This document shows, piece by piece, positions 9,600 through 18,169 of a stretch of 64,000 bases of DNA. Position 1 is the first letter of the stretch; each line of letters starts with the position of its first letter. Source of the stretch: Fodinicola feengrottensis (GTDB lineage: Bacteria > Actinomycetota > Actinomycetes > Mycobacteriales > HKI-0501); NCBI RefSeq assembly GCF_010993775.1, contig NZ_WOTO01000049.1, positions 1-64,000 of the forward strand, in the 5' to 3' direction. Under the pieces are notes generated by a model. The model made no database searches and had not been told where the DNA came from. It saw only the letters and a program-made list of their open reading frames with translations. A program made the position numbers and the translations under genes.

Positions 9600-12500
9600 C
9601 TACTCGTCGTCGTCGGTGCGGTAGCCAAGGTTGGGCGACAGCCATTTCTCGGCCGCGGCGACGGTCAGGCCCTTGCGGGCCGCGTAGTCGGTGACCTGGT
9701 CCCGGCCAATCTGGCCGACCACGAAATACTGCGACTGCGGGTGCGAGAAGTAGAGGCCACTGACCGAGGCGCCAGGCCACATGGCCATGCTCTCGGTCAA
9801 CTCGATGCCAGTGTTGGTCTTGACGTCCAACAGCTCCCAGATCGTCTGCTTCTCGGTGTGCTCCGGGCAGGCCGGGTAGCCCGGAGCCGGCCGGATGCCG
9901 ACGTATTTCTCCTTGATGAGCGACTCGTTGTCAAGCGACTCATCCGGCTGGTACGCCCAGAATTCGGTGCGTACGCGCTGATGCAGCCGTTCGGCGAAGG
10001 CCTCGGCCAGCCGGTCCGCCAGAGACTCCAGCAAAATCGCGCTGTAGTCGTCGAGCGCGGCCTTGAATTCCTTGATCTTGTCGGTGATGCCCAGTCCCGC
10101 GGTGACCGCGAAAGCGCCGACATAGTCGTGCAATCCAGTCTCCTTGGGCGCGACAAAGTCGGCGAGCGACCGATGCGGCACGCCCGGGCGGTGCTCGGAC
10201 TGCTGGCGCACCTCACGCAGGGTCGTACGCACCTCGGCGCGGGTTTCGTCCGCGTAGACCTCAATATCGTCGTCGCCGACCATGCTCGCCGGGAACAGCC
10301 CGATCACGCCCGAGGCGCTGATCCACTTCTCTTCGATGAGCCGGTCAAGCATCTGCTGCCCGTCGTCCCACAGTTTGCGCGCCGCCTCACCGGACGCGGG
10401 ATTGTTAAGGATGTCCGGGTATTTCCCCTTCATCTCCCACGCGTTGAAAAACGGCTGCCAGTCGATGTATTCGCGCAGTTCCGCGAGCGAGTAATCGTGG
10501 AAGGTCTTGACGAACTGGGTAGCCGAGCGGAGCGGTCGCTCGTCGTCGTGGTGTACGTCCGGCGCCTGCTGGGCCAGCATGCGCGGCCGCGGCGGGTGAT
10601 AGCCAGTCCAGTCGATCGGCGTTCGATTTTCCCGCGCCTTGGCGATCGGGAGGATGACTTTGGCCTCGCTGCGGGCAGCGTATCGCTCACGCAGCGAGTC
10701 GTAGTCAGCCTGTACGTCCGCCAGCAGTCCCGGTCGCTGGTCGCCGGAAAGCAGCGCGGCGACGACCGGCACCGAGCGCGAAGCGTCTTTCACCCAGATG
10801 ACTGGGCCGTGGTATTTCTTGTCGATCTTGACCGCGGTGTGCGCGCGGGAAGTGGTGGCGCCACCGATCAACAACGGGATGTCGAAGCCCTGGCGTTCCA
10901 TTTCGGCGGCGAAGGTGACCATCTCGTCCAGCGACGGCGTGATCAGCCCGGACAGGCCGATGACATCGGCGTCGTTTTCCTTGGCCGCGTCGAGAATCTT
11001 CTGCGCCGGCACCATGACGCCCATATCGATCACGTCATAGTTGTTGCACTGCAGGACGACTCCGACGATGTTCTTGCCGATGTCGTGTACGTCCCCCTTC
11101 ACGGTCGCCATAATGACCGTGCCGTTGCTGCGTCCGGCGTCCTCGGGCGACTTTCCGGCCTCGATGAAGGGAATAAGATACGCGACGGCCTTTTTCATCA
11201 CTCGCGCCGATTTCACCACCTGCGGCAGGAACATCTTGCCGGCGCCGAAAAGGTCTCCGACGACATTCATGCCGGCCATCAGCGGGCCTTCGATGACCTC
11301 GATCGGCTGGCCGCCGCGGGCCTCGATGAGCGCGCGCAACTCCTCGGTGTCCGTCTCGGCGTAGTCGTCGACGCCCTTGACCAACGCGTGGGTGATGCGT
11401 TCGTCGACCGGCAGCTCTCGCCATGCCTCGTTGACGATCTCGGTTTTCTTGCCGTCGCCGGCGAACTCACCGGCGATTTCCAGCAGCCGCTCGGTGGCGT
11501 CCGGATGCCGGTTGAGGATGACGTCCTCAATGCGCTCGCGCAGCCGCGGATCCACCTGGTCGTACACGACAAGCGCGCCGGCGTTGACGATTCCCATGTC
11601 CATGCCAGCGGCGATGGCGTGGTAGAGGAAGACCGCGTGAATCGCTTCTCGGACGGCGTTGTTGCCACGGAAGGAAAACGAGACGTTCGAGACACCGCCG
11701 GAGATCAGCGCGCCGGGCAGGTTCTGCTTGATCCAGCGGGTCGCCTCGATGAAGTCGACGCCGTAGTTGGCATGTTCTTCAATGCCGGTCGCGACGGCGA
11801 AGATGTTCGGGTCGAAAATGATGTCCTCGGCCGGGAACCCGACCTCGTCCACCAGGATGTGGTACGCCCGCTCGCAAATCGCCTTGCGGCGCTCCAGGTT
11901 GTCCGCCTGGCCGTCCTCGTCGAAGGCCATCACAACCACGGCGGCGCCGTACTTTCGGCACAGCGACGCCTCCCGTCGGAACTTCTCCTCGCCTTCCTTC
12001 ATCGAGATCGAGTTCACGATCGGTTTGCCCTGTACGCACCGCAAACCGGCTTCGATGACGGCGAATTTCGAGGAGTCGATCATCAGCGGCACTCGGCTGA
12101 TGTCCGGCGGCTCGCTGGCGATCAGCTTGACGAAGCGGTCCATCGCGGCGATGCCGTCGATCATGCCTTCGTCCATGTTGATGTCGATGACCTGCGCGCC
12201 GTTTTCGACCTGCTGGCGGGCCACCGACAGCGCGGTGTTGTAATCGCCGTCCCGGATCAGGTTGCGGAACTTCGCCGACCCGGTGATGTTCGTACGCTCG
12301 CCGACATTCACGAACAGCGTCTCGTCGACGATGGTGAGGGGCTCCAGGCCGGACAGCCGGCAGGCCGGCGCACGCTCGGACGGCACCCGTGGTGTCACGC
12401 CGACCACGCACGCCGCCATCGCCGCGATGTGCTCGGGCGTGGTGCCGCAGCACCACCACCCAGCAGGTTCAGCAGCCCGCTCTCGGCGAACTCTCGTACG

Positions 12501-13408
12501 ATCGCAGCGGTCTGGTCGGGCGCCTCGTCGTACTCACCGAACGCATTGGGCAGGCCGGCATTGGGATAGCAGGAGACGAAGCAGTCGGCGATCCGCGAGA
12601 CCTCCGCCAGATACGGCCGCATCTCGGCCGCGCCGAGCGCGCAGTTGAGGCCGATGAGCAGCGGGTTAGCGTGCCGTACGGAGTTCCAGAACGCCTCGGT
12701 GACCTGGCCGGACAGCGTCCGGCCAGAGGCGTCGGTGATCGTCCCGGAAATCATCACCGGCCACCGCCGGCCGCGTTCCTCGAACAGCGTTTCCAGCGCG
12801 AAGATCGCCGCTTTCGCGTTGAGGGTGTCGAAAATCGTCTCGATCAGCAGCAGGTCGGCGCCACCGTCGACCAGCCCGTTCGCCTGTTCCAAATACGCGT
12901 CGACCAGCTCTTCGTACGTGATGTTCCGGGCGCCGGGATCGTTGACGTCCGGCGAAATCGACCCGGTCCGGTTGGTCGGCCCCATCGCGCCGGCGACGAA
13001 CCGCGGCTGGTCGGGAGTCGCCTGGGTGACCGCGTCGCACGCCAGCCGGGCCAGCCGCGCCGACTCGAAATTCAGCTCGTACGCGAGCTCCTCCATGCCG
13101 TAATCGGCCAGCGAGATCTTCTGCGCGTTGAACGTGTTGGTCTCGACGAGGTCGGCGCCGGCGTCCAGATACGCCCGGTGGATCGCGCCGATCACCGCCG
13201 GCTGGGTCAACGACAGCAGGTCGTTGTTGCCCTTCAGATCGCGGTGCCAGTCGGCGAACCGCTCGCCGCGATATTCCTGCTCACTGAAGGTGTGCCGCTG
13301 GATCATCGTGCCCATCGCCCCGTCGAGCACCAGGATCCGCGAGCTCAACAGGGCCGTCAGGGCTTGGGTGGCGTCGGACCGGACCAGCGACGTTGCAGGC
13401 ACAGGCAT
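9600..13408 (-). CDS. metH: Cobalamin-dependent methionine synthase
   Basis: About 1,267 residues. Domains in order: homocysteine-binding barrel (LDGAMGTMIQ, ADLVETNTFNAQ); methyltetrahydrofolate-binding barrel (NVGERTNITGSAKF); cobalamin module with the histidine ligand motif (GDVHDIGKNIVGVVL); and the C-terminal SAM-dependent reactivation domain (RPAPGYPACPEHTEK). A one-base indel at about 12449-12464 breaks the frame exactly where the paired cysteine zinc-ligand motif GGCCGT should be. The other frame resumes at once with TPEHIAAM, so this is most likely a sequence error. The enzyme methylates homocysteine to methionine in the cytoplasm. Both neighbours on this strand are separated by gaps, so it is probably monocistronic. 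Confidence 0.95.
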
Positions 13409-13562
13409 GTCCCCCGGGTGTTGTCAGCAGGGCTGGGTCAGCCTCGGCGTCCGGCTCACCAGCGCCGCCTCTCACCAGATGCACGAATGGTTTGTTAGCA
13501 GTATCCCATCCAGGCACGGTCAAGGCGCCATGCGTGCGGCGGACGTCACGAACAACACCCAA

Positions 13563-13602
13563 CCCTGCCTTTCGGTAGTCACTCGACTACAGAAAGGCAG
13601 GG
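13563..13602 (-). terminator. Long hairpin terminator downstream of the tendamistat-like gene
   Basis: Outer stem CCCTGCCTTTC / GAAAGGCAGGG (11 bp) and inner stem GTAGTC / GACTAC separated by single unpaired bases, loop ACTC. It lies 10 bp beyond the stop of the minus-strand gene at 13612 and upstream of metH. A run of nine or more G at 13601-13609 abuts it. Confidence 0.8.
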
Positions 13603-13611
13603 GGGGGGTGG

Positions 13612-13941
13612 CTAACAGACTTCGATCCGCCAGTTCCCGTCGGCGTAGAAGTCCGTGTACGAGCCGTACGTCCCGCCGGAGACCGGCCGGCAGCCCGGCG
13701 AGGCATAGCGGCCGACGGCCGGGATGAACACCCGGAAGTTCCAGGTCAGGTGACACTGATTACGGAGCGTGTAGATCATGTTCATGTCAACACCGGATTC
13801 CAGTCCGACCCGGACTCCGCAGAAGCCCGGATCGGCGGCGGCCGGCTGGGCCGGTTGGAGGGCGATAGCGGCGAGGGTTGCGACGGTGCCGGCGATGGCC
13901 AGGCGCGCGATTCGCCGCGGCCGGACAGGATGGGCGCTCAT
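13612..13941 (-). CDS. Secreted tendamistat-like protein (paralogue 2)
   Basis: 109 residues: twin-Arg/basic N-terminus, hydrophobic signal segment, cleavage near QPAAA, then a mature ~70-residue domain with four cysteines. The order is ADPGFCGVRV, then RNQC, then W-F-V and GRYASPGC, ending in WRIEVC at the very C-terminus. Four cysteines in this spacing, the V-x-F/V beta strand before the third cysteine and a terminal cysteine match the tendamistat alpha-amylase inhibitor fold. The inhibitory Trp-Arg-Tyr triplet of tendamistat is not present at the expected loop. It lies 46 bp after its paralogue. Function as an enzyme inhibitor is inference. Confidence 0.6.
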   Translation of the reverse strand: MSAHPVRPRRIARLAIAGTVATLAAIALQPAQPAAADPGFCGVRVGLESGVDMNMIYTLRNQCHLTWNFRVFIPAVGRYASPGCRPVSGGTYGSYTDFYADGNWRIEVC

Positions 13942-13987
13942 GTGGGACTCGTTTCTCCAAACGCTCGCGGTCAACTCGGTTCCGGAC

Positions 13988-14317
13988 TCAGCAGACAACG
14001 AGATTCCAGTCGTCCGCCCAGATGGCGCTGTAGGTGTGCAGCGCGTACGGGCCGATATAGGCGCACGGAATCTCACTGCCGTGCACGAACACGACCTTGA
14101 AACTCCAGCCGATCGAGCACTTGTTTTTCGCCAGGTACGTGAAAATGCCGTTGGCGCCGGTCGGGTTGGAATTGGGATCCGGATAGGGCCCTTGCACGCG
14201 TACGCCGCAAAAACCTGGATCCGCCGCGGCCGGCTGCACTGGCAGCGTTGCGATGATCGCCGCCGCCGCGAGCAGCGCACACGCCAGCGACGTGCCTTTC
14301 CTGAATGTTGACCTCAT
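13988..14317 (-). CDS. Secreted tendamistat-like protein (paralogue 1)
   Basis: ATG at 14317 chosen for GGAG seven bases upstream. 109 residues, with a signal peptide (ACALLAAAAIIATLP) ending at QPAAA. The mature part begins ADPGFCGVRV, identical to the next gene, with cysteines in KNKC, SEIPC and terminal NLVVC. The strand FKVVFVHGSEIPC parallels the VKVVYEDD...GLC strand of tendamistat. The bait tripeptide of characterised amylase inhibitors is not visible. Signal-peptide cleavage region and first ten mature residues are shared with paralogue 2, indicating recent tandem duplication with faster change in the surface loops. Confidence 0.6.
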   Translation of the reverse strand: MRSTFRKGTSLACALLAAAAIIATLPVQPAAADPGFCGVRVQGPYPDPNSNPTGANGIFTYLAKNKCSIGWSFKVVFVHGSEIPCAYIGPYALHTYSAIWADDWNLVVC

Positions 14318-14416
14318 CGTGTCTCCGCCTGTTTGTCGAGAGAAAACGCGGACGGCGACACTGTAGGCATGGCTGCCTTTCATTTCCCTTTCACTGGCCA
14401 GCCCGGGAGCAGGGGC

Positions 14417-14803
14417 TTACACGACCGCGGTGACCTCGACTTCCAGCAGCGCGCCGGGCCGGAACAGCCGGCTGACCTCCACCGTCGTACTGGCCGGCGG
14501 ATCCGTGGGGAAAAGCCGTCGTCTTACGACCCCGTAGCCGGGCAGGTCATTGAGGTTGGTCATGAACGTACGAATATGTGCCACCGAGCCGAAATCGGCG
14601 CCGTGTGCGGCCAGGATCCCGCCGATCAGCTCGAAAATTCGCTCGGCCTGGGCGGTGATGTCGCCGGGGGCGACCACTTCGCCCGCGTCGTCGACGGCAA
14701 TCTGCCCGGATAGTACGAGCAGAGTGCCGTCGACGCGGGCGACGTGCGCGAAAGGACCGACCGGTGCCGGTACGGTCGCCGGATTGTCCAATATCAGCTT
14801 CAA
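14417..14803 (-). CDS. RidA/YjgF-family enamine-imine deaminase
   Basis: TTG start with AAGGAG five bases upstream gives 128 residues, the normal family length. Family signature in the second half: the conserved arginine in IRTFMTNLNDLPGYGVVRR, then TTVEVSRLFRPGALLEVEVTAVV. RidA proteins hydrolyse reactive enamine/imine intermediates from PLP enzymes. The Arg required for binding the substrate carboxylate is present. It stands alone between secreted-protein genes, so no specific partner is suggested. Confidence 0.85.
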   Translation of the reverse strand: MKLILDNPATVPAPVGPFAHVARVDGTLLVLSGQIAVDDAGEVVAPGDITAQAERIFELIGGILAAHGADFGSVAHIRTFMTNLNDLPGYGVVRRRLFPTDPPASTTVEVSRLFRPGALLEVEVTAVV

Positions 14804-14904
14804 AGTCTCTCCTTGATCGGTACCTGAAGGAGAAACTAGCCACCCAGACACCCATGCGTCCAACGACGATTTCGCATCGCTGCCATGCCGTTACAGCATG
14901 ACTA

Positions 14905-15761
14905 CTACCTGGCCAGAGTGCACCCGGGCTGGTTCAGATCGATCTCGCTGCCGGCCTTCAGACAGGCCGGGATGCCGTACGTTTCCTCGGCGTAGCCGAT
15001 GCCCTGATGGATCGTCACCCCCCGCCGGCCGCGTCCACCTCACACGGGTTGTCGAGCGTGCACTGCTCACCGTCTTCGTTGGTGGTGTTGTTGACGCCAA
15101 CGACCTTGCCCGTTGTCGTCTCCACGACCGGGGAACCTGACGTGCCGCCAATGACGTGACAGGGCGAGGTGTAGCGGATCGAGTCCTTCCAGACCCAGTC
15201 GCTCTCATGCAGCTCGTACGCGAATCCGTCGATATTGCAGGAATACATCGCCCGCCAATAGCCGGACACCACATCGATGTGCACGCCGGCGCTGGGATGG
15301 CTGGCCGACAGCTCCAGCGGCGCGATCCCGTAGGTCTGCTGGATTTGCGCGTACGTCGTGGTCAGCTGGTAGATGGTCACGTCCGTGCCGGTCATCGTCG
15401 CGTAGATGACCTTCTTCGCCCGCAGCGTGCCGAGCCGGGACTGCCCGTTCTTGGAAAGCAGCGAGAAGGTCCGACTGGACGCCTGATTGGTGATCACCTG
15501 GCCGGGCCGCGGAAATCCGGACTCGATGCAGTGACCGTTGGTGAGCACCAGCGCCGGGTCGGTGAGTGCCGCGGTCGGCGTCTTCACCACCGAGCCCGAG
15601 CAGTTGGAGAGCGCCACGATGCCGTGGAAGTCGGTGGCAAGCACCGCCGGCGCGGGTGCCGCGCTGGCAGCTAGCCCAGTGCCCGGTGCGGCGGTCATCA
15701 GCACGACCGCGAAACCGCAGGTCATCGCTGCGAGACCCCATCTGCGCAAGGTCTTTCTCAT
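14905..15761 (-). CDS. Secreted trypsin-like serine protease (frameshift near 3' end)
   Basis: ATG at 15761 preferred over GTG 15767 because GGAGG is eight bases upstream. Signal peptide (LAAMTCGFAVVLMTAAP) then a chymotrypsin-fold domain. The histidine is in LVLTNGHC, the aspartate in TGTDVTIYQL and the serine in GGTSGSPVV; NNTTNEDGEQC follows. A C run at about 15018-15023 adds one base. Removing it continues the protein as VTIHQGIGYAEETYG and ends after NQPGCTLAR, restoring paired cysteines. Six cysteines suggest disulfides in the exported enzyme. Substrate unknown. Confidence 0.85.
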
Positions 15762-15955
15762 GAGCACAACCTCCGGTCAGGCGTGGTGCGGGACGGGTGT
15801 CCTCATTCCGACAGGCCGAAGGCGCTGGAACAATAGGTAGCACTACCTGTTAAAAGCCGAACACACAGAGGCATCCTGCCCTGATGACGACAGCGGGTTG
15901 GCCGTTTCGCGGAGCCGGGATCCACGCAGTGTGTTGGGATCCCGGCTTCTACGAT

Positions 15956-16213
15956 CTAGATGACGTCGGCATACAGATCCCAAACCGTGCCGAGAGGCCG
16001 GTCGTCCTCCACGCAGTAATACGTTCGCCATCGGCCGATGGCCTCACCACCGCTGCCGTAACGGTCGCAGGCATCCGGGCTGCCGAAACCGCCCACAACT
16101 TCCCAAAGCTGGGGTGCCGCCGGCGCGGCGGCGACTGTTGCCGATGGCAGCGCCAACCCAGCGGCCACCGAAGGGATGGCGATCGCGAGCGCTAGAGCTG
16201 TTCTGAGTTTCAT
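15956..16213 (-). CDS. Small secreted protein, unknown function
   Basis: 85 residues: Lys/Arg start, hydrophobic signal peptide (ALALAIAIPSVAAGLAL) and a cleavage region rich in Ala. The mature ~50 residues have one cysteine pair (DACDRY and TYYC) and many aromatics (LWEVVGGF, WRTYYCVED, TVWDLYADV). It resembles a broad class of small Cys-Trp secreted proteins of actinomycetes with no assigned role. Confidence 0.6.
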   Translation of the reverse strand: MKLRTALALAIAIPSVAAGLALPSATVAAAPAAPQLWEVVGGFGSPDACDRYGSGGEAIGRWRTYYCVEDDRPLGTVWDLYADVI

Positions 16214-16408
16214 GGGAAATCCTCGACTTTCGGTGCGATAGTGCCGAGAATGCGCGGACTGACCGCCGCCGGATGGTCCATCGTTTTAGTCAAGGAAAAC
16301 GATTCCAACAAGTAGCACTTGTCATCATTCGGCCATGACGAATGTCAAGTCCACTGGCAGCGGCCAGCTTCCGACAGATGGCCACTCAAGGCCGCTCGAC
16401 AGAGCGCG

Positions 16409-17038
16409 CTAGCGGGTGAGCGCGTCGGCGAGCCGGGACAGCTCGGCGACCACGTCGTCCAGTGGGGCGCGGTCGTCGGTGGCGCACCAGTCCTGCAGCA
16501 GGCCGTTGGCCGCGCCGACAAAAGCGCCGGCGGCGAGCCGGTAGTCGCGGTCCGCGATCTCGCCGCGCTCGATCGCGGCTTGCAGGACCCCACCGATCAG
16601 CGTCACCCAGCGACGCCGCCACGCCATCCGATGCGCCTCGATCGCCGGGTTCACTCCGACGATTTCCAGGTACGCGACGCGCGCGCTGCGCAGGTCGGAA
16701 GCGGTGCTTCGCGCGTACGTACGCAAAGCGGCCTCGACCCGCGCCGTCAAGGTGGCATTTCCCAGTGCTGCCACCGCTTTTTTGCGACCGCTTCGATCGC
16801 CTCGGTGTTGATCGTGTCGTACACCGTGATCATCAGCAGCTTCACGGCTGCCGAACTCCTCGTAATACTGCCGGGTCGACAGGTTCGCGACCTTGCAGAT
16901 GCGCCCGACCGGCGCCATCGCGTAGCCGACCGTGCCAAACATCTGCAGCCCGGCGTCGACCAGCCGGCTCCGCCGGTCCGCGCGGCGCTCGGCGGCCGAC
17001 CGTCCGGCGTATTGGCGCTGCGGCCCGGGCTGAGTCAT
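16409..17038 (-). CDS. TetR/AcrR-family transcriptional regulator (two compensating frameshifts)
   Basis: Starts MTQPGPQRQYAGRS, followed by a standard HTH: RRSRLVDAGLQMFGTVGYA, then VGRICKVANLSTRQYYEEFGSRE. The frame breaks at about 16845 and returns at about 16782 (TTTTTT run). The intervening 60 bases read correctly in another frame (KLLMITVYDTINTEAIEAVA), so the gene is probably intact in reality. The C-terminal helix bundle (AALRTYARSTASDLRSARVAYLEIVGVNPAIEAHRMAWRR, split here for length, then NGLLQDWC) is a ligand-binding domain of unknown specificity. It is convergent or unrelated to its neighbours; the divergent lipase gene starts 167 bp away and is a possible target. Confidence 0.85.
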   Translation of the reverse strand: MTQPGPQRQYAGRSAAERRADRRSRLVDAGLQMFGTVGYAMAPVGRICKVANLSTRQYYEEFGSREAADDHGVRHDQHRGDRSGRKKAVAALGNATLTARVEAALRTYARSTASDLRSARVAYLEIVGVNPAIEAHRMAWRRRWVTLIGGVLQAAIERGEIADRDYRLAAGAFVGAANGLLQDWCATDDRAPLDDVVAELSRLADALTR

Positions 17039-17204
17039 GCGATCAACCTTAGAGGGCGCCGCCGGACCAGGGCGGCCGATAGTGCACGTGATCAGCAACG
17101 AAGCAGGGTCTTGTGGTCTGGGCCACATCAGGTCTACTCTCCGGTAACCACATTTCTGAAACGGCACCACTTCAGATTCACCCCCATCCCGCCTGGAGGC
17201 TGTC

Positions 17205-18115
17205 GTGCCCGCTCGAACCCACCGTTTTCTCGCGACCGTGGCAATACTCGCGGCCGTACTAACGGCGTTTTTTTCGCCGCCGCCACCCCAGCGAACGCCG
17301 CTCCGCACTACCTGGTGCTCGCGAACCTCGGGCAGGGCATCGCCGCCTCGACACCGAACCCGGCCGGGTCGCCGGCCGGCGTGAACGTGTCGTCGTGCCA
17401 GCCCAGCGCGGCCCACCCCCGGCCGGTCGTGCTGATTACGGGCACCTTCGGCAACATGATCGACGACTGGTCCGGCCTCGGCCCGACGCTCGCGAACCGC
17501 GGCTACTGCGTCTACAGCACGGTGATTGGCGGCAGCCCGTCCTCGCTCATCCAGACCATTGGCGCGGTCGCCACCTCAGCGGCTCAGATCGGCACCTTCG
17601 TGACCCAGGTGCGATCGCGTACGGGCGCGGCTCAGGTCGATCTCGTCGGGCATTCCCAGGGTGGCCTGATCGGCGAGTACTACCTCAAGAATCTCAACGG
17701 TGCCAGCAAAGTGCACAGCTTCGTTGGCCTCTCCCCGACCACCCACGGCACCACTCTGGACGGGCTTGCCCTGCTGGGTAAGGCTTTCGGCATCACCGAC
17801 GTGATCGGCGCGGCCTGCCCGGCCTGCGGCGACCAGGTGCCGGGCTCCGCCGTGGTGACCGCGTTGAACGCCGGTCCGGTCGCTCAGCCGGGGGTCAGCT
17901 ACACGATTATCGAGACCAGGAACGAATTCGTGGTCACCCCGGCTGGTACGGCCGCCTTCATCGCCGAGCCTGGCGTGACGAACACGTGGGTGCAGAACTC
18001 GTGCCCGTTCGACGCCGTCGACCACGCCAGTCTCTCGTACGACAAAGGCGTTTACGACCTCGTCGACAACGCATTGGATCCCGCGCATCCGCAACCGGTT
18101 CACTGCTGCTTCTAA
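17205..18115 (+). CDS. Secreted lipase / alpha-beta hydrolase
   Basis: GTG start with GGAGG upstream. The signal peptide runs through a T7 run at 17258-17264 that costs the frame; correcting it yields FFFAAATPANAAPHYL. The mature enzyme has the oxyanion region RPVVLITGTFGNMIDDW, the nucleophile elbow in VDLVGHSQGGLIGEYYL, an acid-loop TRNEFVVTP and the histidine in FDAVDHASLSYD. In related Streptomyces lipases the acid loop reads Y-D-E-V-V-T-P, so the acid appears to be Glu here. Four mature cysteines likely form disulfides. Probable ester or lipid hydrolase outside the cell. Confidence 0.85.
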
Positions 18116-18126
18116 ACGATATTAAG

Positions 18127-18163
18127 GACAGCACGCGAGGGGCCATATCCCTCGCGTGCTGTC
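18127..18163. terminator. Bidirectional terminator between convergent genes
   Basis: Perfect 15-bp stem GACAGCACGCGAGGG / CCCTCGCGTGCTGTC with a seven-base loop, 11 bp after the lipase stop and 6 bp from the stop of the convergent S8-type gene. It can serve both transcripts. Confidence 0.9.
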
Positions 18164-18169
18164 AGTTGG

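Noticed and set aside
9741..12569. A 942-codon open frame on the plus strand opposite metH
   Set aside because: It is an antisense shadow caused by high G+C at third positions; metH motifs on the minus strand are unmistakable and the shadow has no recognisable domain.
13409..13510. Possible riboswitch (SAM or B12) in the metH leader
   Set aside because: The region can form small GC stems, but I could not match it to the conserved cores of SAM-I, SAM-IV, SAH or cobalamin riboswitches.
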